Positions 1 to 9,352 of a stretch of DNA of 64,000 nucleotides are shown here, in pieces (within the stretch, counting starts at the first letter, position 1; each line of letters opens with the position of its first letter). The stretch is taken from the NCBI GenBank assembly GCA_024235695.1, contig JACKLX010000004.1, positions 124,001 to 188,000 on the forward strand, read 5' to 3'. Under the pieces are notes generated by a model, which saw only the letters and a program-made list of their open reading frames with translations, was not told the DNA's origin and did no database searches. The stretch comes from Accumulibacter sp. GTDB taxonomy: Bacteria; Pseudomonadota; Gammaproteobacteria; Burkholderiales; Rhodocyclaceae. The translations under genes were made by a program, and so were the position numbers.

Positions 1-1
1 C

Positions 2-1066
2 GGCAGCGGCGACCCCAAGCTCGGCTTCGAACAATTCTGGCTGCTGCTGCGGCAGTTGCGCGCGCATGGCGTCGAGCAGATCAACGGCGACCTGATTCTC
101 GACCGCAGCGCCTTCGCGCTGCCGGCGCACGATCCCGGCGCCTTCGACAACCAGGCGCTGCGGCCGTACAACGCCGGTCCCGACGCGCTGCTGGTGAACT
201 TCAAGAGCGTCCGCCTGCTTCTGCAGCCCGACCCGGCACGGAACGCGGTGCGGGTGATCGCCGAACCGCCCAGCGACGGCCTGCGCATCGACAATCAGCT
301 GAGCCTCGGTCGCGATGCCTGCGGCGACTGGCGCGAACAGATCAGGCCGGCGGTCAACGCCCTGGTCATCGAACTCAGCGGCAGTTTTCCGGCGGCCTGC
401 GGCGAACGGGCGCTGAGCCTCGCGCCGTGGACTGCCGACGTCCAGACCGAAGGCCTTTTTCGCGCGCTGTGGCGCGAACTCGGTGGCAAGTTCAGCGGCC
501 GCGTGCGCACGGGCCAGGTGCCGGCCACTGCGCGCACACTGGCCGTTCAGGAATCACCGACGCTTGGCGAGATCGTCCGCGACATCAACAAGTACAGCAA
601 CAACGTCATGGCCCGCCAGCTGTTCCTGAGCCTCGACAGCGAGCGGCCGGCGACCACCGACGGCGCACGCCGGCAGATCGCCGGCTGGCTGCACGCGAGC
701 GGCCTGCCACTCCCCGAGCTGTTCATCGACAATGGCTCGGGCCTGTCGCGCGAGGCACGCATCTCGGCCGGCGGTCTGGCACAGCTGCTGGCCGCCGCCT
801 GGCGAAGCCCGGTGATGCCCGAACTGATTGCCTCGCTGCCGGTAGCCGGCGTCGACGGAACCCTGCGCAAGCGCTTGAAGAACGGCCCGACGGCTGGCCG
901 CGCGCACCTCAAGACCGGCTATCTCGAGGGGGTGCGGGCGATCGCCGGTTACCTGCTGGACAACAGCGGCAAGCGCTGGATCGTCGTCGGCCTGATCAAC
1001 GACGCGAACGCCAGACTCGGCAAGCCGGCACTCGACGCATTGCTGCTGTGGGTGAGCAGTCGCTGA
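2..1066 (+). CDS. dacB: D-alanyl-D-alanine carboxypeptidase/endopeptidase (PBP4), 5' partial
   Basis: The frame is open from the first bases of the window (GSGDPKLGFEQFW...), so the gene starts upstream and the SxxK active-site segment is outside. What remains is the typical C-terminal part of a peptidase S13 / PBP4 protein: the GDP..L segment that follows the first catalytic motif, the SxN motif in the stretch KYSNNVMARQLF, and the KTG triad in HLKTGYLEGV. The family hydrolyses the terminal D-Ala of peptidoglycan and the D-Ala-mDAP cross-link in the periplasm. It ends 57 bases before the convergent sensor gene. The family call is secure; the subtype rests on similarity to DacB. Confidence 0.9.
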   Translation, partial: GSGDPKLGFEQFWLLLRQLRAHGVEQINGDLILDRSAFALPAHDPGAFDNQALRPYNAGPDALLVNFKSVRLLLQPDPARNAVRVIAEPPSDGLRIDNQLSLGRDACGDWREQIRPAVNALVIELSGSFPAACGERALSLAPWTADVQTEGLFRALWRELGGKFSGRVRTGQVPATARTLAVQESPTLGEIVRDINKYSNNVMARQLFLSLDSERPATTDGARRQIAGWLHASGLPLPELFIDNGSGLSREARISAGGLAQLLAAAWRSPVMPELIASLPVAGVDGTLRKRLKNGPTAGRAHLKTGYLEGVRAIAGYLLDNSGKRWIVVGLINDANARLGKPALDALLLWVSSR

Positions 1067-1123
1067 GCCGATATCGTCCCGGCGCTCGCCGATCGGCGGC
1101 TTTGCCCGCCAAAATGTCGGCCG

Positions 1124-4100
1124 TCAGGCAAGATAGCGGTCGCGCACCAGCGCCGCGAACGCCGCCGCCGGCAGCGGCTTGCTGAACAGATAGCCCTGCC
1201 CGTCGTCGCAACCCCTGGCGCGCAGAAACGCCAGCTGCGCCTCGCTTTCGACGCCCTCGGCAACGGTCCGCAAACCGAGGCTGTGCGCCAGGCTGATGAT
1301 TGCCGTAACGATCGCCGCGTCTTCGGCATCGCTGGCGACGTCGGCGACAAAGGAGCGATGAATCTTCAGCCTGTGCACCCGAAAGCGCTTGAGGTAGCTC
1401 ATCGAGGAATAACCGCTGCCGAAATCGTCGATCGACAGTCGCACGCCCTGCGCGCGCAACTTGTCCATCATCACGATAGCCGCCAAAGGGTTGTCCATCG
1501 CCGCGCTTTCGGTCAGTTCCAGCTCGAGGTAGCGCGCCGGCAACGCCTCGTCATCGAGAATCCGCGACACCAGCTGCGCCAGGTTCGCCTGACGGAACTG
1601 CACGACCGAGAGATTGACGGCGACGCTGATCGGCGGCAAGCCGGCCTGCTGCCACGCCCGCAGCTGCCGGACAGCGGTGCGCAACAGCCATTCGCCAATC
1701 GGCAGGATCAGCCCCGACTCCTCGGCAATCGGGATGAACTCGGCCGGCGAGACCAGGCCCAGCTGCGGGTGCTGCCAGCGCAGCAGCGCCTCGGCGCCGA
1801 TCAGGCAGCGGTCGGCGAGCGCCAGCTGCGCCTGGTAGTGCAGCTGCAGTTGCCCGTGTTCGAGCGCATGCCGCAGGTCGTTCTCGAGCTGCAGCGTGCG
1901 TGCCGAGCGCTCCTGCATCTCGGCGGTGAAGAACCGGTAGGCATTGCGCCCACCCTGCTTGGCGCGGTACATGGCGGTGTCGGCGGACATCGACAAAGCC
2001 TCCAGCGTCTCGCCGTCGGCCGGGTACAGCGCGATACCGATCGAAGCGGTGCAGGTCAGTTCGTGCTGTTCGATGGCGTAGGGCGGCGCCGTGACTTCGA
2101 GCAGTTTGGCCGCCACGTGCGCCGCGCCGTCGGCGTCGGTATCGGGCAGGACGATGATGAACTCGTCGCCGCCGAGACGGGAAACGGTATCCTCGTCACG
2201 CACCGCACCTGCCAGGCGTTGGGCGACCCGGATCAGCAACTCGTCACCGATCCGGTGCCCCAGCGAATCATTGACCTGCTTGAAGCGGTCGAGGTCGAGG
2301 AACATCACCGCCAGCGGCTCGCGCCCGCGCTGAGCACGGCTGAGGTCATGGCGGACGCGTTCATCGAGCAGACTGCGGTTGGGCAGCGCGGTCAAGGGAT
2401 CGTAGTGCGCCAGGTACTGGATCCTCGCTTCGGCCTCCTTGTGCCCGGAAATGTCGATGAAGGTGCCGATGTAGTGCGTGCCGACGCCATCCTGGCAGAC
2501 CCGGCTGATCGACAGCCACTCCGGATAGACGCTGCCGTCCTTGCGGCGGTTCCAGACCTCGCCCTGCCAGCCGCCATGCGACTCGATCGACGCCCACATG
2601 CTGCGATAGAACGCCGCGTCGTGCCTGCCCGAGGCGAGCAGGCGCGGGTTGTTCCCCAAGGCTTCGCTCTCGCTGTAGCCGGTAATCGCCGTGAATGCCT
2701 TGTTGACCATCACCATCCTGCAGTCCGCGTCGGTAATCGCGATGCCTTCGCCACCCTGCTCGAAAACCTTGGCCGCCAGCTTGAGCTGCGCCGCTGCCTG
2801 CTGTTGCTCGGTGACATCCACCACCGTTCCCAGGTAACCGGTGAGAACCCCCGCCGGCGTGCGCAGCACGGTCACCGACAGGCGGACGGTAATCCGGCGC
2901 CCGTCCTTGCGCAGATACGGCACCTCCCGCTCGTCGGTCCGGCCACTGCTGCGCGCCTTCACCACCAGCGCGTCGAAGCCGGCGGCGATCGACCGGCCGA
3001 GCGTTGCACTCAGGGCCCTGGCAGTCGCCGCCACCTCCTCAGGGTCGTGAAAGCACAGCGGCGTCACCTTGCCGACCACTTCCTCCGCGCGATAGCCGAG
3101 AATCGCTTCGGCGACGGGATTGAAGACGGTGATCAAGCCCTGCGGATCGGTGGCAATCATGCCGCAGGCGGCGCCGGCGAGCACTGACGCCTTGAGCGCC
3201 TCGCTGTCACGCAGCGCCTGCTCGGCGCGCTGCCGTTCAGCGAGCAGGGCGCCGTTTTCGAGCGCTACCGCGGCGCTCGCTGCCAGTGCCTGCAGCAGGT
3301 GCACATCGGTATCGTCAAAACCGCCGGGCTTGTTGTGGATCTCGAAACAGCCGAGCAGTTCGCCGTGACGGCTGACGATCGGCATGTCGAGCAGGTTCTC
3401 GAAACGAAGCGCCCGCTGGATCTCCGGGATTACATGGGGATCATTGGCGGCATCGTTGCTGAGATGAAAGCGTCGCGTCTGCATGACCTGACCGGGGACA
3501 CCGTGTCCGGGACTGAAACGGTAGTCGACCGGCAGCAACTGGCCGCCCTCGTTGTACTCGCTGAACACCATCTGGCCGCCGCACATCTGTGCCGCCGTAC
3601 CGGAACTGGCGCCGGTCACCCGCAGTGCGGCAGCGACGAGGTGGCGGAGAATCACCGGCATCTCCAGCTCGCTGTTGATCTGCTGACTCGCCACCGCGAT
3701 CAGCTGCAATTGTTCGCTGCGGCGCAGCAGGGCGGCCTCGGCGTGCTTGCGCGCGGTGATGTCGCGCGAGAGCATGACGAAACGCGGCGGTTCGTCGCTG
3801 CGGCCGGGCTTGCGGGCCACCGACAGTTCGAACCAGTAGCGCCCCGTTGGCAGCGGCAACTCGAACTGCTGGCCGCCGGAACGCCCTGTTTCGTGTGCCT
3901 CGCGCAAGGCTGCCAGGCAGGTCGCGGCAGCCGGCGGCGGCAGGACATCGGTCACCAGCCTGCCTGGCAGCGACGCGGCAGGGGCCGCGAGCAGGTCGGT
4001 ACGGGGCGAATGAAAGCCGTGGTAACGGCCGTCGAGATCGAGCTCGAACATCAGGTCGGGAACTGCGTCGAGCGTCGCGGTGAGCCGCGCGGTACGCTGC

Positions 4101-4975
4101 CGGACGACTCGCCGCAAGCTGATGCCCCACAGCAGCAGCACGGCGCCCAGCAGCGAGCCGATCAGCAGGGCGTAGCCGAGATAGCGGACCTGCGGCGACC
4201 GGGCCAGCGGAGTCCCCATCCATTTCTCCTGCAGCACCTGCTCCTCAGCGGTCGTGATGCGGGCAAAGCCGCTCTGCAGCAGGGCCAGCGTCGCGGCATC
4301 TCCCTGGTGGACGGCGCGATGAAGCTCGCCGGCATAAAGCGTGAAGGCCTTGTTGAAGCGCTCGCCGGCACCGTTCAGATAGAGCAGGTAATTGGCCGGT
4401 GGCTCGTCGAGGCAGAAGACACGCACCTTGCCTTCAATCGCTCCCTCGACCAGCGCCTGATAACTGGCGAACGGCTGTACGGCCGAAACCCCGGCAGCGG
4501 CAAGCTTGTCCGCGCAGGCGTCGCCGGCCTTGACGCCGACCAGGAAGCCGCGCAGCGTGCTCGCGTCGACGATGCCGCCGATGCGCGCATCGCTGTAGAT
4601 CGCCACCGGGATCCTGGCGTACGGTGGCGAGAAATCGAGCTGGCGGTCACGCTCGGCTGTCTTGAAGATGGTTTCGATGACGTCGGCCTGGCGCTCGGCC
4701 ATCCGCCGCTGCGCCGTCGCCCAATCGCTGCCGAGCAGATCGACGCGAACGCCGGTCTTCCTTTCCCACAGTTTCCAGCTGTCGACCAGGTAACCGGTGA
4801 GCTGACCTTCGCCGTCGCGAAACACGTAGGGCGGGTAGTTGTCGTCGGTCACCACGGTCAGGACCGGCGGTGAACCGGGCTCGGCGACTGCGTCAGCGCC
4901 GGCACCGCCAGGGATCACCAGGGTGATCAGTGCCAGGCAAAAGCGACCAGGGCTGCTAAACAGGCTCACGAGCAT
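1124..4975 (-). CDS. Multidomain sensor: periplasmic solute-binding domain, PAS/GAF, GGDEF, EAL
   Basis: A 1283-residue membrane-bound cyclic-di-GMP protein. Visible order: signal/hydrophobic segment (about 5-25), SBP_bac_3-like periplasmic domain (38-255), transmembrane helix (266-287), PAS (about 296-410), GAF (435-580), two more PAS (595-850), GGDEF and EAL. The GGDEF signature (935-939) is intact with an RxxD I-site (RDED, 926-929), so diguanylate cyclase activity with product inhibition is plausible. The EAL domain keeps EALLRW (Glu1062), VNLS, ELTES, DDFGSGYSS, AEGVE and QGY, but the normal KIDRSF motif reads KIHRSF: His1206, codon at 1358-1360. The equivalent Asp is conserved and important in active phosphodiesterases, so hydrolysis may be impaired (inference). 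The periplasmic domain suggests sensing of a small solute such as an amino acid; the ligand is unknown. Confidence 0.92.
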   Translation of the reverse strand: MLVSLFSSPGRFCLALITLVIPGGAGADAVAEPGSPPVLTVVTDDNYPPYVFRDGEGQLTGYLVDSWKLWERKTGVRVDLLGSDWATAQRRMAERQADVIETIFKTAERDRQLDFSPPYARIPVAIYSDARIGGIVDASTLRGFLVGVKAGDACADKLAAAGVSAVQPFASYQALVEGAIEGKVRVFCLDEPPANYLLYLNGAGERFNKAFTLYAGELHRAVHQGDAATLALLQSGFARITTAEEQVLQEKWMGTPLARSPQVRYLGYALLIGSLLGAVLLLWGISLRRVVRQRTARLTATLDAVPDLMFELDLDGRYHGFHSPRTDLLAAPAASLPGRLVTDVLPPPAAATCLAALREAHETGRSGGQQFELPLPTGRYWFELSVARKPGRSDEPPRFVMLSRDITARKHAEAALLRRSEQLQLIAVASQQINSELEMPVILRHLVAAALRVTGASSGTAAQMCGGQMVFSEYNEGGQLLPVDYRFSPGHGVPGQVMQTRRFHLSNDAANDPHVIPEIQRALRFENLLDMPIVSRHGELLGCFEIHNKPGGFDDTDVHLLQALAASAAVALENGALLAERQRAEQALRDSEALKASVLAGAACGMIATDPQGLITVFNPVAEAILGYRAEEVVGKVTPLCFHDPEEVAATARALSATLGRSIAAGFDALVVKARSSGRTDEREVPYLRKDGRRITVRLSVTVLRTPAGVLTGYLGTVVDVTEQQQAAAQLKLAAKVFEQGGEGIAITDADCRMVMVNKAFTAITGYSESEALGNNPRLLASGRHDAAFYRSMWASIESHGGWQGEVWNRRKDGSVYPEWLSISRVCQDGVGTHYIGTFIDISGHKEAEARIQYLAHYDPLTALPNRSLLDERVRHDLSRAQRGREPLAVMFLDLDRFKQVNDSLGHRIGDELLIRVAQRLAGAVRDEDTVSRLGGDEFIIVLPDTDADGAAHVAAKLLEVTAPPYAIEQHELTCTASIGIALYPADGETLEALSMSADTAMYRAKQGGRNAYRFFTAEMQERSARTLQLENDLRHALEHGQLQLHYQAQLALADRCLIGAEALLRWQHPQLGLVSPAEFIPIAEESGLILPIGEWLLRTAVRQLRAWQQAGLPPISVAVNLSVVQFRQANLAQLVSRILDDEALPARYLELELTESAAMDNPLAAIVMMDKLRAQGVRLSIDDFGSGYSSMSYLKRFRVHRLKIHRSFVADVASDAEDAAIVTAIISLAHSLGLRTVAEGVESEAQLAFLRARGCDDGQGYLFSKPLPAAAFAALVRDRYLA

Positions 4976-5073
4976 CGGCCATCAACACGACTAATGCTTG
5001 ATGATAGGCGATAGGCGCAGCGAATGCCGCCAACGCCGCGCGGCGGCAGCCGAAAAAGCGCCTGCCGCGAGCT

Positions 5074-5478
5074 TCAGGCGACGTCGATCGACCGTCGGTC
5101 CGACAGGGCGAGCCAGCCGCGAATCACCCGGTAGCCGACCCACAGGCCGAGGATGACGATCAGCAGCCAGGCGATCGGAATGCCGATGATGGTGATGATC
5201 AGCAGGCCATAGACCAGCAGCCACAGCACCGTGAACCAGAAGGTACGGATTTGCCAGCGATAATGGCTGTCGAGCCAGGTACCCCGGACCTCGCTGCGCT
5301 TGATGTAGTTGAGCACCACGGCGATCAGCGACGGCACACCAAAAACAAAGGCGCCGGCAACGGTCGCCGCGCCGGTCACGCCGATCACCACCGCCAGTGC
5401 ATGCAACCCGTAGATGACATGACACCAGGCGCGTGCGCCTTCGAGGTCGGACCCAGCGGGAATCAACTCCTGACTCAT
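5074..5478 (-). CDS. DUF4870-like small membrane protein
   Basis: 134 residues with a short cytoplasmic start (MSQELIPAG) and about three to four hydrophobic helices (roughly residues 20-55 and 78-120) around a basic loop (NYIKRSEVRGTW). The pattern resembles the DUF4870 / YidH-like small membrane proteins found near ubiD in betaproteobacteria. A GGAG ribosome-binding site sits seven bases before the ATG, which favours this frame over the longer overlapping frame 4991-5521. Function is unknown. It lies downstream of ubiD on the same strand with 121 bases between. Confidence 0.75.
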   Translation of the reverse strand: MSQELIPAGSDLEGARAWCHVIYGLHALAVVIGVTGAATVAGAFVFGVPSLIAVVLNYIKRSEVRGTWLDSHYRWQIRTFWFTVLWLLVYGLLIITIIGIPIAWLLIVILGLWVGYRVIRGWLALSDRRSIDVA

Positions 5479-5599
5479 TTCGTTCTCCGGTCACGCATCG
5501 CGCTTGCCACGATGCGCTCAACAGCGCTGCACATCGGCCGCTGGCGCGCCCGGCGGCACGCCTTCCCAGGGCACGGCAAGCCGCGTCGACCGCCGCCGC

Positions 5600-7063
5600 T
5601 CACAGCCCGAGCTCACTCCACATGGCATCGACGCGCAGCTTGACGGCGGCATCCATGACGATCGGCGTTCCCCACTCGCGGCTGGTTTCACCGGGCCACT
5701 TGTTGGTCGCGTCGAGCCCCATCTTGCTGCCGAGTCCGGCCACCGGGCTGGCGAAGTCAAGATAGTCGATCGGCGTGTTTTCGGCGATCAGGGTATCGCG
5801 CGCGGCATCGACGCGAGTGGTCATCGCCCAGATCACTTCCTTCCAGTCGCGGATATCGACGTCGTCGTCGACGACGATGATCAACTTGGTGTACATGAAC
5901 TGACGCAGGAAGCTCCAGATGCCGAACATCACCCGCTTGGCGTGACCCGGGTACTGCTTCCTGATGCTGACCGTCGCCAGTCGATACGAACAGCCCTCCG
6001 GCGGCAGGTAGAAGTCGACGATCTCCGGGAACTGTTTCTGCAGCAGCGGCACGAAGACCTCGTTGAGCGCGACGCCGAGCATCGCCGGTTCGTCCGGCGG
6101 CTTGCCGGTGTAGGTGCTGTGATAGATCGGCTTGCGGCGCATGCTGATGCGTTCGATGGTGAACACCGGGAAATGCGCCCGCTCGTTGTAGTAGCCGGTA
6201 TGGTCGCCGTACGGTCCCTCGAGTGCACTCTCGGCCGGGTCGATGGTCCCTTCGAGGACGATTTCGGCCGACGCCGGCACCTGCAGGTCGGACCCCAGGC
6301 ATTTCACCAGTTCGGTCCGGGCGCCGCGCAGCAGGCCGGCAAACTGGTATTCGGAAAGACTGTCGGGCACCGGCGTGACGGCACCGAGAATGGTCGCCGG
6401 ATCGGCGCCCAGCGCCACCGCCACCGGGAAAGGCTGCCCCGGCTTGTCCAGGCAGTGTTCGCGAAAATCGAGCGCACCGCCGCGATGCGCCAGCCAGCGC
6501 ATGATCACCTTGTTAGCGCCGAGAACCTGCTGCCGGTAGATGCCGAGATTCTGCCGCGTCTTGTGCGGCCCGCGCGTCACCGTCAGCCCCCAGGTGATCA
6601 GCGGCGCAGCGTCTCCGGGCCAGCAGAGCTGGATCGGCAGACGCGACAGATCGACATCGCCGCCTTCCCAGACGATCTCCTGGCACGGCGCCGACGAGCG
6701 TAGCTGCGGCGCCATGTTGAGCACCTGCTTGAGCACCGGCAGCTTGTCCCAGGCATCCCTGAGTCCCTTCGGCGGTTCCGGCTCCTTGAGGTAGGCGAGC
6801 AGCTTGCCGACCTCGCGCAGCGCCAGCACCGATTCCTGTCCCATCCCCAGCGCCACCCGCCGCGGCGTCCCGAAAAGATTGGCCAGCACCGGCATGGCGT
6901 GTCCCCTGGGGTTCTCGAACAGCAGTGCCGGCCCGCCGGAACGCAGCACGCGGTCGCAAATCTCGGTCATCTCGAGGCGCGGGTCGACCTCGACGGCGAC
7001 CCGCCTCAATTCGCCTTGTCCTTCGAGTTGCGCGATGAAATCACGCAGGTCCTGGTATTTCAT
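5600..7063 (-). CDS. ubiD: 4-hydroxy-3-polyprenylbenzoate decarboxylase UbiD
   Basis: 487 residues, the normal length for UbiD. The protein begins [19 protein letters not shown] and carries the family stretches [17 protein letters not shown] (metal and prenylated-FMN binding region) and [22 protein letters not shown] with the conserved acidic residues of the catalytic network. It decarboxylates 3-polyprenyl-4-hydroxybenzoate in ubiquinone synthesis using prenylated FMN supplied by UbiX, which is not in this window. ubiA, the preceding enzyme of the pathway, lies 4 kb upstream on the same strand. The 209 bases before the gene show no clear promoter. Confidence 0.95.
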   Translation of the reverse strand: MKYQDLRDFIAQLEGQGELRRVAVEVDPRLEMTEICDRVLRSGGPALLFENPRGHAMPVLANLFGTPRRVALGMGQESVLALREVGKLLAYLKEPEPPKGLRDAWDKLPVLKQVLNMAPQLRSSAPCQEIVWEGGDVDLSRLPIQLCWPGDAAPLITWGLTVTRGPHKTRQNLGIYRQQVLGANKVIMRWLAHRGGALDFREHCLDKPGQPFPVAVALGADPATILGAVTPVPDSLSEYQFAGLLRGARTELVKCLGSDLQVPASAEIVLEGTIDPAESALEGPYGDHTGYYNERAHFPVFTIERISMRRKPIYHSTYTGKPPDEPAMLGVALNEVFVPLLQKQFPEIVDFYLPPEGCSYRLATVSIRKQYPGHAKRVMFGIWSFLRQFMYTKLIIVVDDDVDIRDWKEVIWAMTTRVDAARDTLIAENTPIDYLDFASPVAGLGSKMGLDATNKWPGETSREWGTPIVMDAAVKLRVDAMWSELGL

Positions 7064-7272
7064 CGGCAGCTTTCCGGCGGCAGGGTCGCGACAGCAACCA
7101 GCGCGTTGTGTTCGGCCTGGCGCCCGGGCCGAGGAGTCCCTCGGGACAGAGGCCGGGGACGTCCAGCGCCTGATTATAGCCGTCTCGCCGGGCCGCGTTG
7201 CGGCTCCGGCGGCGCTCGGTGACGCCCGGCACCGCCCGCCCGGTGAGACGAAACGGCGCCAGCACCCGATCG

Positions 7273-9291
7273 TCAGCCACCCTTATGCGCCACCAGTTCG
7301 AACAGATCGTTCTCGAGTTCGGTGCCATTGGCCGACACCACCCGCCGTTGCATCCGTGCGTAGCGCTTCAGCTCCGGCACGTACCACACCAGATAGTGGA
7401 CGCGCACCGGTTCGAGTTGCGCCTCGGCCCTCGACCCGGTCGCGCGCCGGCTGCTCCAGACCTCGACCTTGGTCGCCACATAGCGACCGGCCGGAACGGT
7501 GATCGATTCGCTTCCCAGCACCCTGGCCTCGGAATACCACTGTGTCCAGTAGGCCTGGTCGGGGGTTGGCAGGTCGCGCCAGCTGCGACCTTCGGCGAGT
7601 GGCTCGAAGGCCGCCAGGTAGGGGCTGAACTCGGAACCGATCTCGTTCCAGTTGACGAAGCCAGGCGCGGCCGTGCTGCCGCGGCTCTCGCCGGCGCCAC
7701 CAGTCGCCGGCTCGATCGGCTGAAACTGGTCCTGGACGGTGCCGCTGGTGACCGCACGCGCAGTGATCGTGAAGCTGCGTTTGGGGCTGGTCGGCCACTT
7801 GCCCGACGAACGATAGTGCCACTGCTCGCCAACCAGTGGCCGCCGCCGGTCGGTGATCGCCGGCTCCTGCGCCGTCGCGCCGGCGGCCGGCGCAGCGCTC
7901 TCGGCCGGCGCCCTGGCGACGCTGCTCGGCTTCGGGCTGAGCAGCAGGCTCTTGCGGGTAGTGCCCGCCGAGTTGCGGGCGATCAGGGTGAAGCGCGTCG
8001 GCGCGTCCAACGCAACGCGTACGCAGTCACCCGCGGTCTTCTCGAGAACGCCCGGCTTTGGCGTCAGCTCGACTTCGTCCGCCAGGCTCGTCCGATAGCA
8101 GAGCCGCCCGCCGCCTTCTTCGGAAATTCCCCGCCAGGCGACGATCTGCGGCGGTCGACCGTCGGCCGCAGCCGCCGCAGCGTCCGCGCTGGCTGCCTTG
8201 CCTGCCACGGACAGCTTGCGATCCTTGGCCGCCTCGGCAGGCTCGGCAGTCGGCGACGGCACGGGCGACGGCGGCGCAGTCGCCGTACCGACGAGTTCGA
8301 CGCTGACCTGCTGCGAGGCATCGGCGAGCGCCACGACCAGCGTCGCGCGGCGGCTGGCGGGCGACAGCGGCTGGTAAGCGAGATTGATTTCGCAGGTCCG
8401 CCCCGGGGCGAGGTCGCCGACGCAGGTACTGACGACGATCCGGAAACTGGCGGCGTCGTCGCCCTCGAGGCGGGCCTTGGCAAGACGAGCCGGCGCTGTT
8501 CCCTCGTTGCCGAAACGCACCGCGCCCGCCCGGCTGCTGCCAACGGCTGCGGCACCGAAATCCAGTCCTGGCGCCAGAGTGACCAGCCTGGGTTGGCGAC
8601 TGCTGGTCGACGACGACGGCACACTGCCGCTGGGCGCCTCGGCGTCGTTGGTGACGGCAACGGCCGGCGCCGTGTCGGGCGCCGGCCCGGGGCGCCCGGC
8701 GTAGAACCAGGCGAGACCGGCAAGGACAGCGCCAAGCACTGCCGTCAATGCGGCCACCGGCGGGCGGCCAGCACCAGCCGGCCGGCCGGGGTTGGCCGCG
8801 GGAGTGGCTGGCGGCGGCGCCGCTGGCGCCTCAAGAATCCGTTCGAGGGTGCGGATCAATTCGCCGGTGGACGCCTCCCATTGCTTGTGGCTGATCTCGA
8901 CGGCCTGGCGCCGGGTCAGCATGCGCAGGTCTTCGGGCAGGCTGTCGGTCGGCGGCATCGGCGTCCCGTCCACGAGCACCGGCACGACACGTATCTGCCG
9001 GGTCAGCGCGGTAGCGGTTTCCAGGCGGATGAAATCGTTGGGGTCGTCGAGGCGGCGCTTGCCTGCCGCGTCGCTGGCCGACAGCCACTCGTCGCCGATC
9101 AGGACGATCAGCACCGCACAGGCGCCGACGGCGTTCTCGATGGCATCGACGAAATCGGTGCCTGGCTCGATTCCTTCGACGTCCATGAACACCTGCTTGC
9201 TGCCGAAACGTGCCGCCAGGCGATCGTAGAGGCGGCCGGCGTAGCCCGCCGAATCGTCACGCCGATAACTGATGAAGATTCCGCCCGTCAT
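7273..9291 (-). CDS. Membrane-anchored TIR-domain protein with beta-sandwich exodomains
   Basis: 672 residues. An N-terminal TIR domain (about 4-150) starts with the bacterial signature FISYRRDDS and has a candidate NADase glutamate at Glu91 ([11 protein letters not shown]), the usual D.(V/I)R.E...AL context. A Pro/Ala-rich linker leads to one transmembrane helix (about 178-198). Residues 236-335 look like a choice-of-anchor-D / ASPM-type beta-sandwich (LDFGAAAVG...; paired Cys290 and Cys300), followed by an Ig-like segment (382-452) and a C-terminal domain (485-672) I do not recognise. TIR would face the cytoplasm and the C-terminal two thirds the periplasm. Bacterial TIR domains usually cleave NAD+; here the trigger may be extracytoplasmic (inference). 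GGGAG lies eight bases before the ATG. No defence genes are adjacent. Confidence 0.85.
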   Translation of the reverse strand: MTGGIFISYRRDDSAGYAGRLYDRLAARFGSKQVFMDVEGIEPGTDFVDAIENAVGACAVLIVLIGDEWLSASDAAGKRRLDDPNDFIRLETATALTRQIRVVPVLVDGTPMPPTDSLPEDLRMLTRRQAVEISHKQWEASTGELIRTLERILEAPAAPPPATPAANPGRPAGAGRPPVAALTAVLGAVLAGLAWFYAGRPGPAPDTAPAVAVTNDAEAPSGSVPSSSTSSRQPRLVTLAPGLDFGAAAVGSSRAGAVRFGNEGTAPARLAKARLEGDDAASFRIVVSTCVGDLAPGRTCEINLAYQPLSPASRRATLVVALADASQQVSVELVGTATAPPSPVPSPTAEPAEAAKDRKLSVAGKAASADAAAAAADGRPPQIVAWRGISEEGGGRLCYRTSLADEVELTPKPGVLEKTAGDCVRVALDAPTRFTLIARNSAGTTRKSLLLSPKPSSVARAPAESAAPAAGATAQEPAITDRRRPLVGEQWHYRSSGKWPTSPKRSFTITARAVTSGTVQDQFQPIEPATGGAGESRGSTAAPGFVNWNEIGSEFSPYLAAFEPLAEGRSWRDLPTPDQAYWTQWYSEARVLGSESITVPAGRYVATKVEVWSSRRATGSRAEAQLEPVRVHYLVWYVPELKRYARMQRRVVSANGTELENDLFELVAHKGG

Positions 9292-9352
9292 CCGTCAGTC
9301 TCCCGCCCAAACGATCGTCCGCGGCAAGCCGCCGCTCATGAAATGCCCTGTC

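Noticed and set aside
1283..3187. Long plus-strand open frame opposite the GGDEF/EAL sensor gene
   Set aside because: It is antisense shadow of a GC-rich gene with strong third-position bias; the product is His/Arg/Gln-rich and has no domain.
3299..4873. Second long plus-strand frame opposite the sensor gene
   Set aside because: Same reason; the minus-strand frame contains complete domain motifs.
4991..5521. Alternative frame overlapping the DUF4870-like gene
   Set aside because: No hydrophobic pattern and a poorer start; the 5074-5478 frame has a ribosome-binding site and helices.
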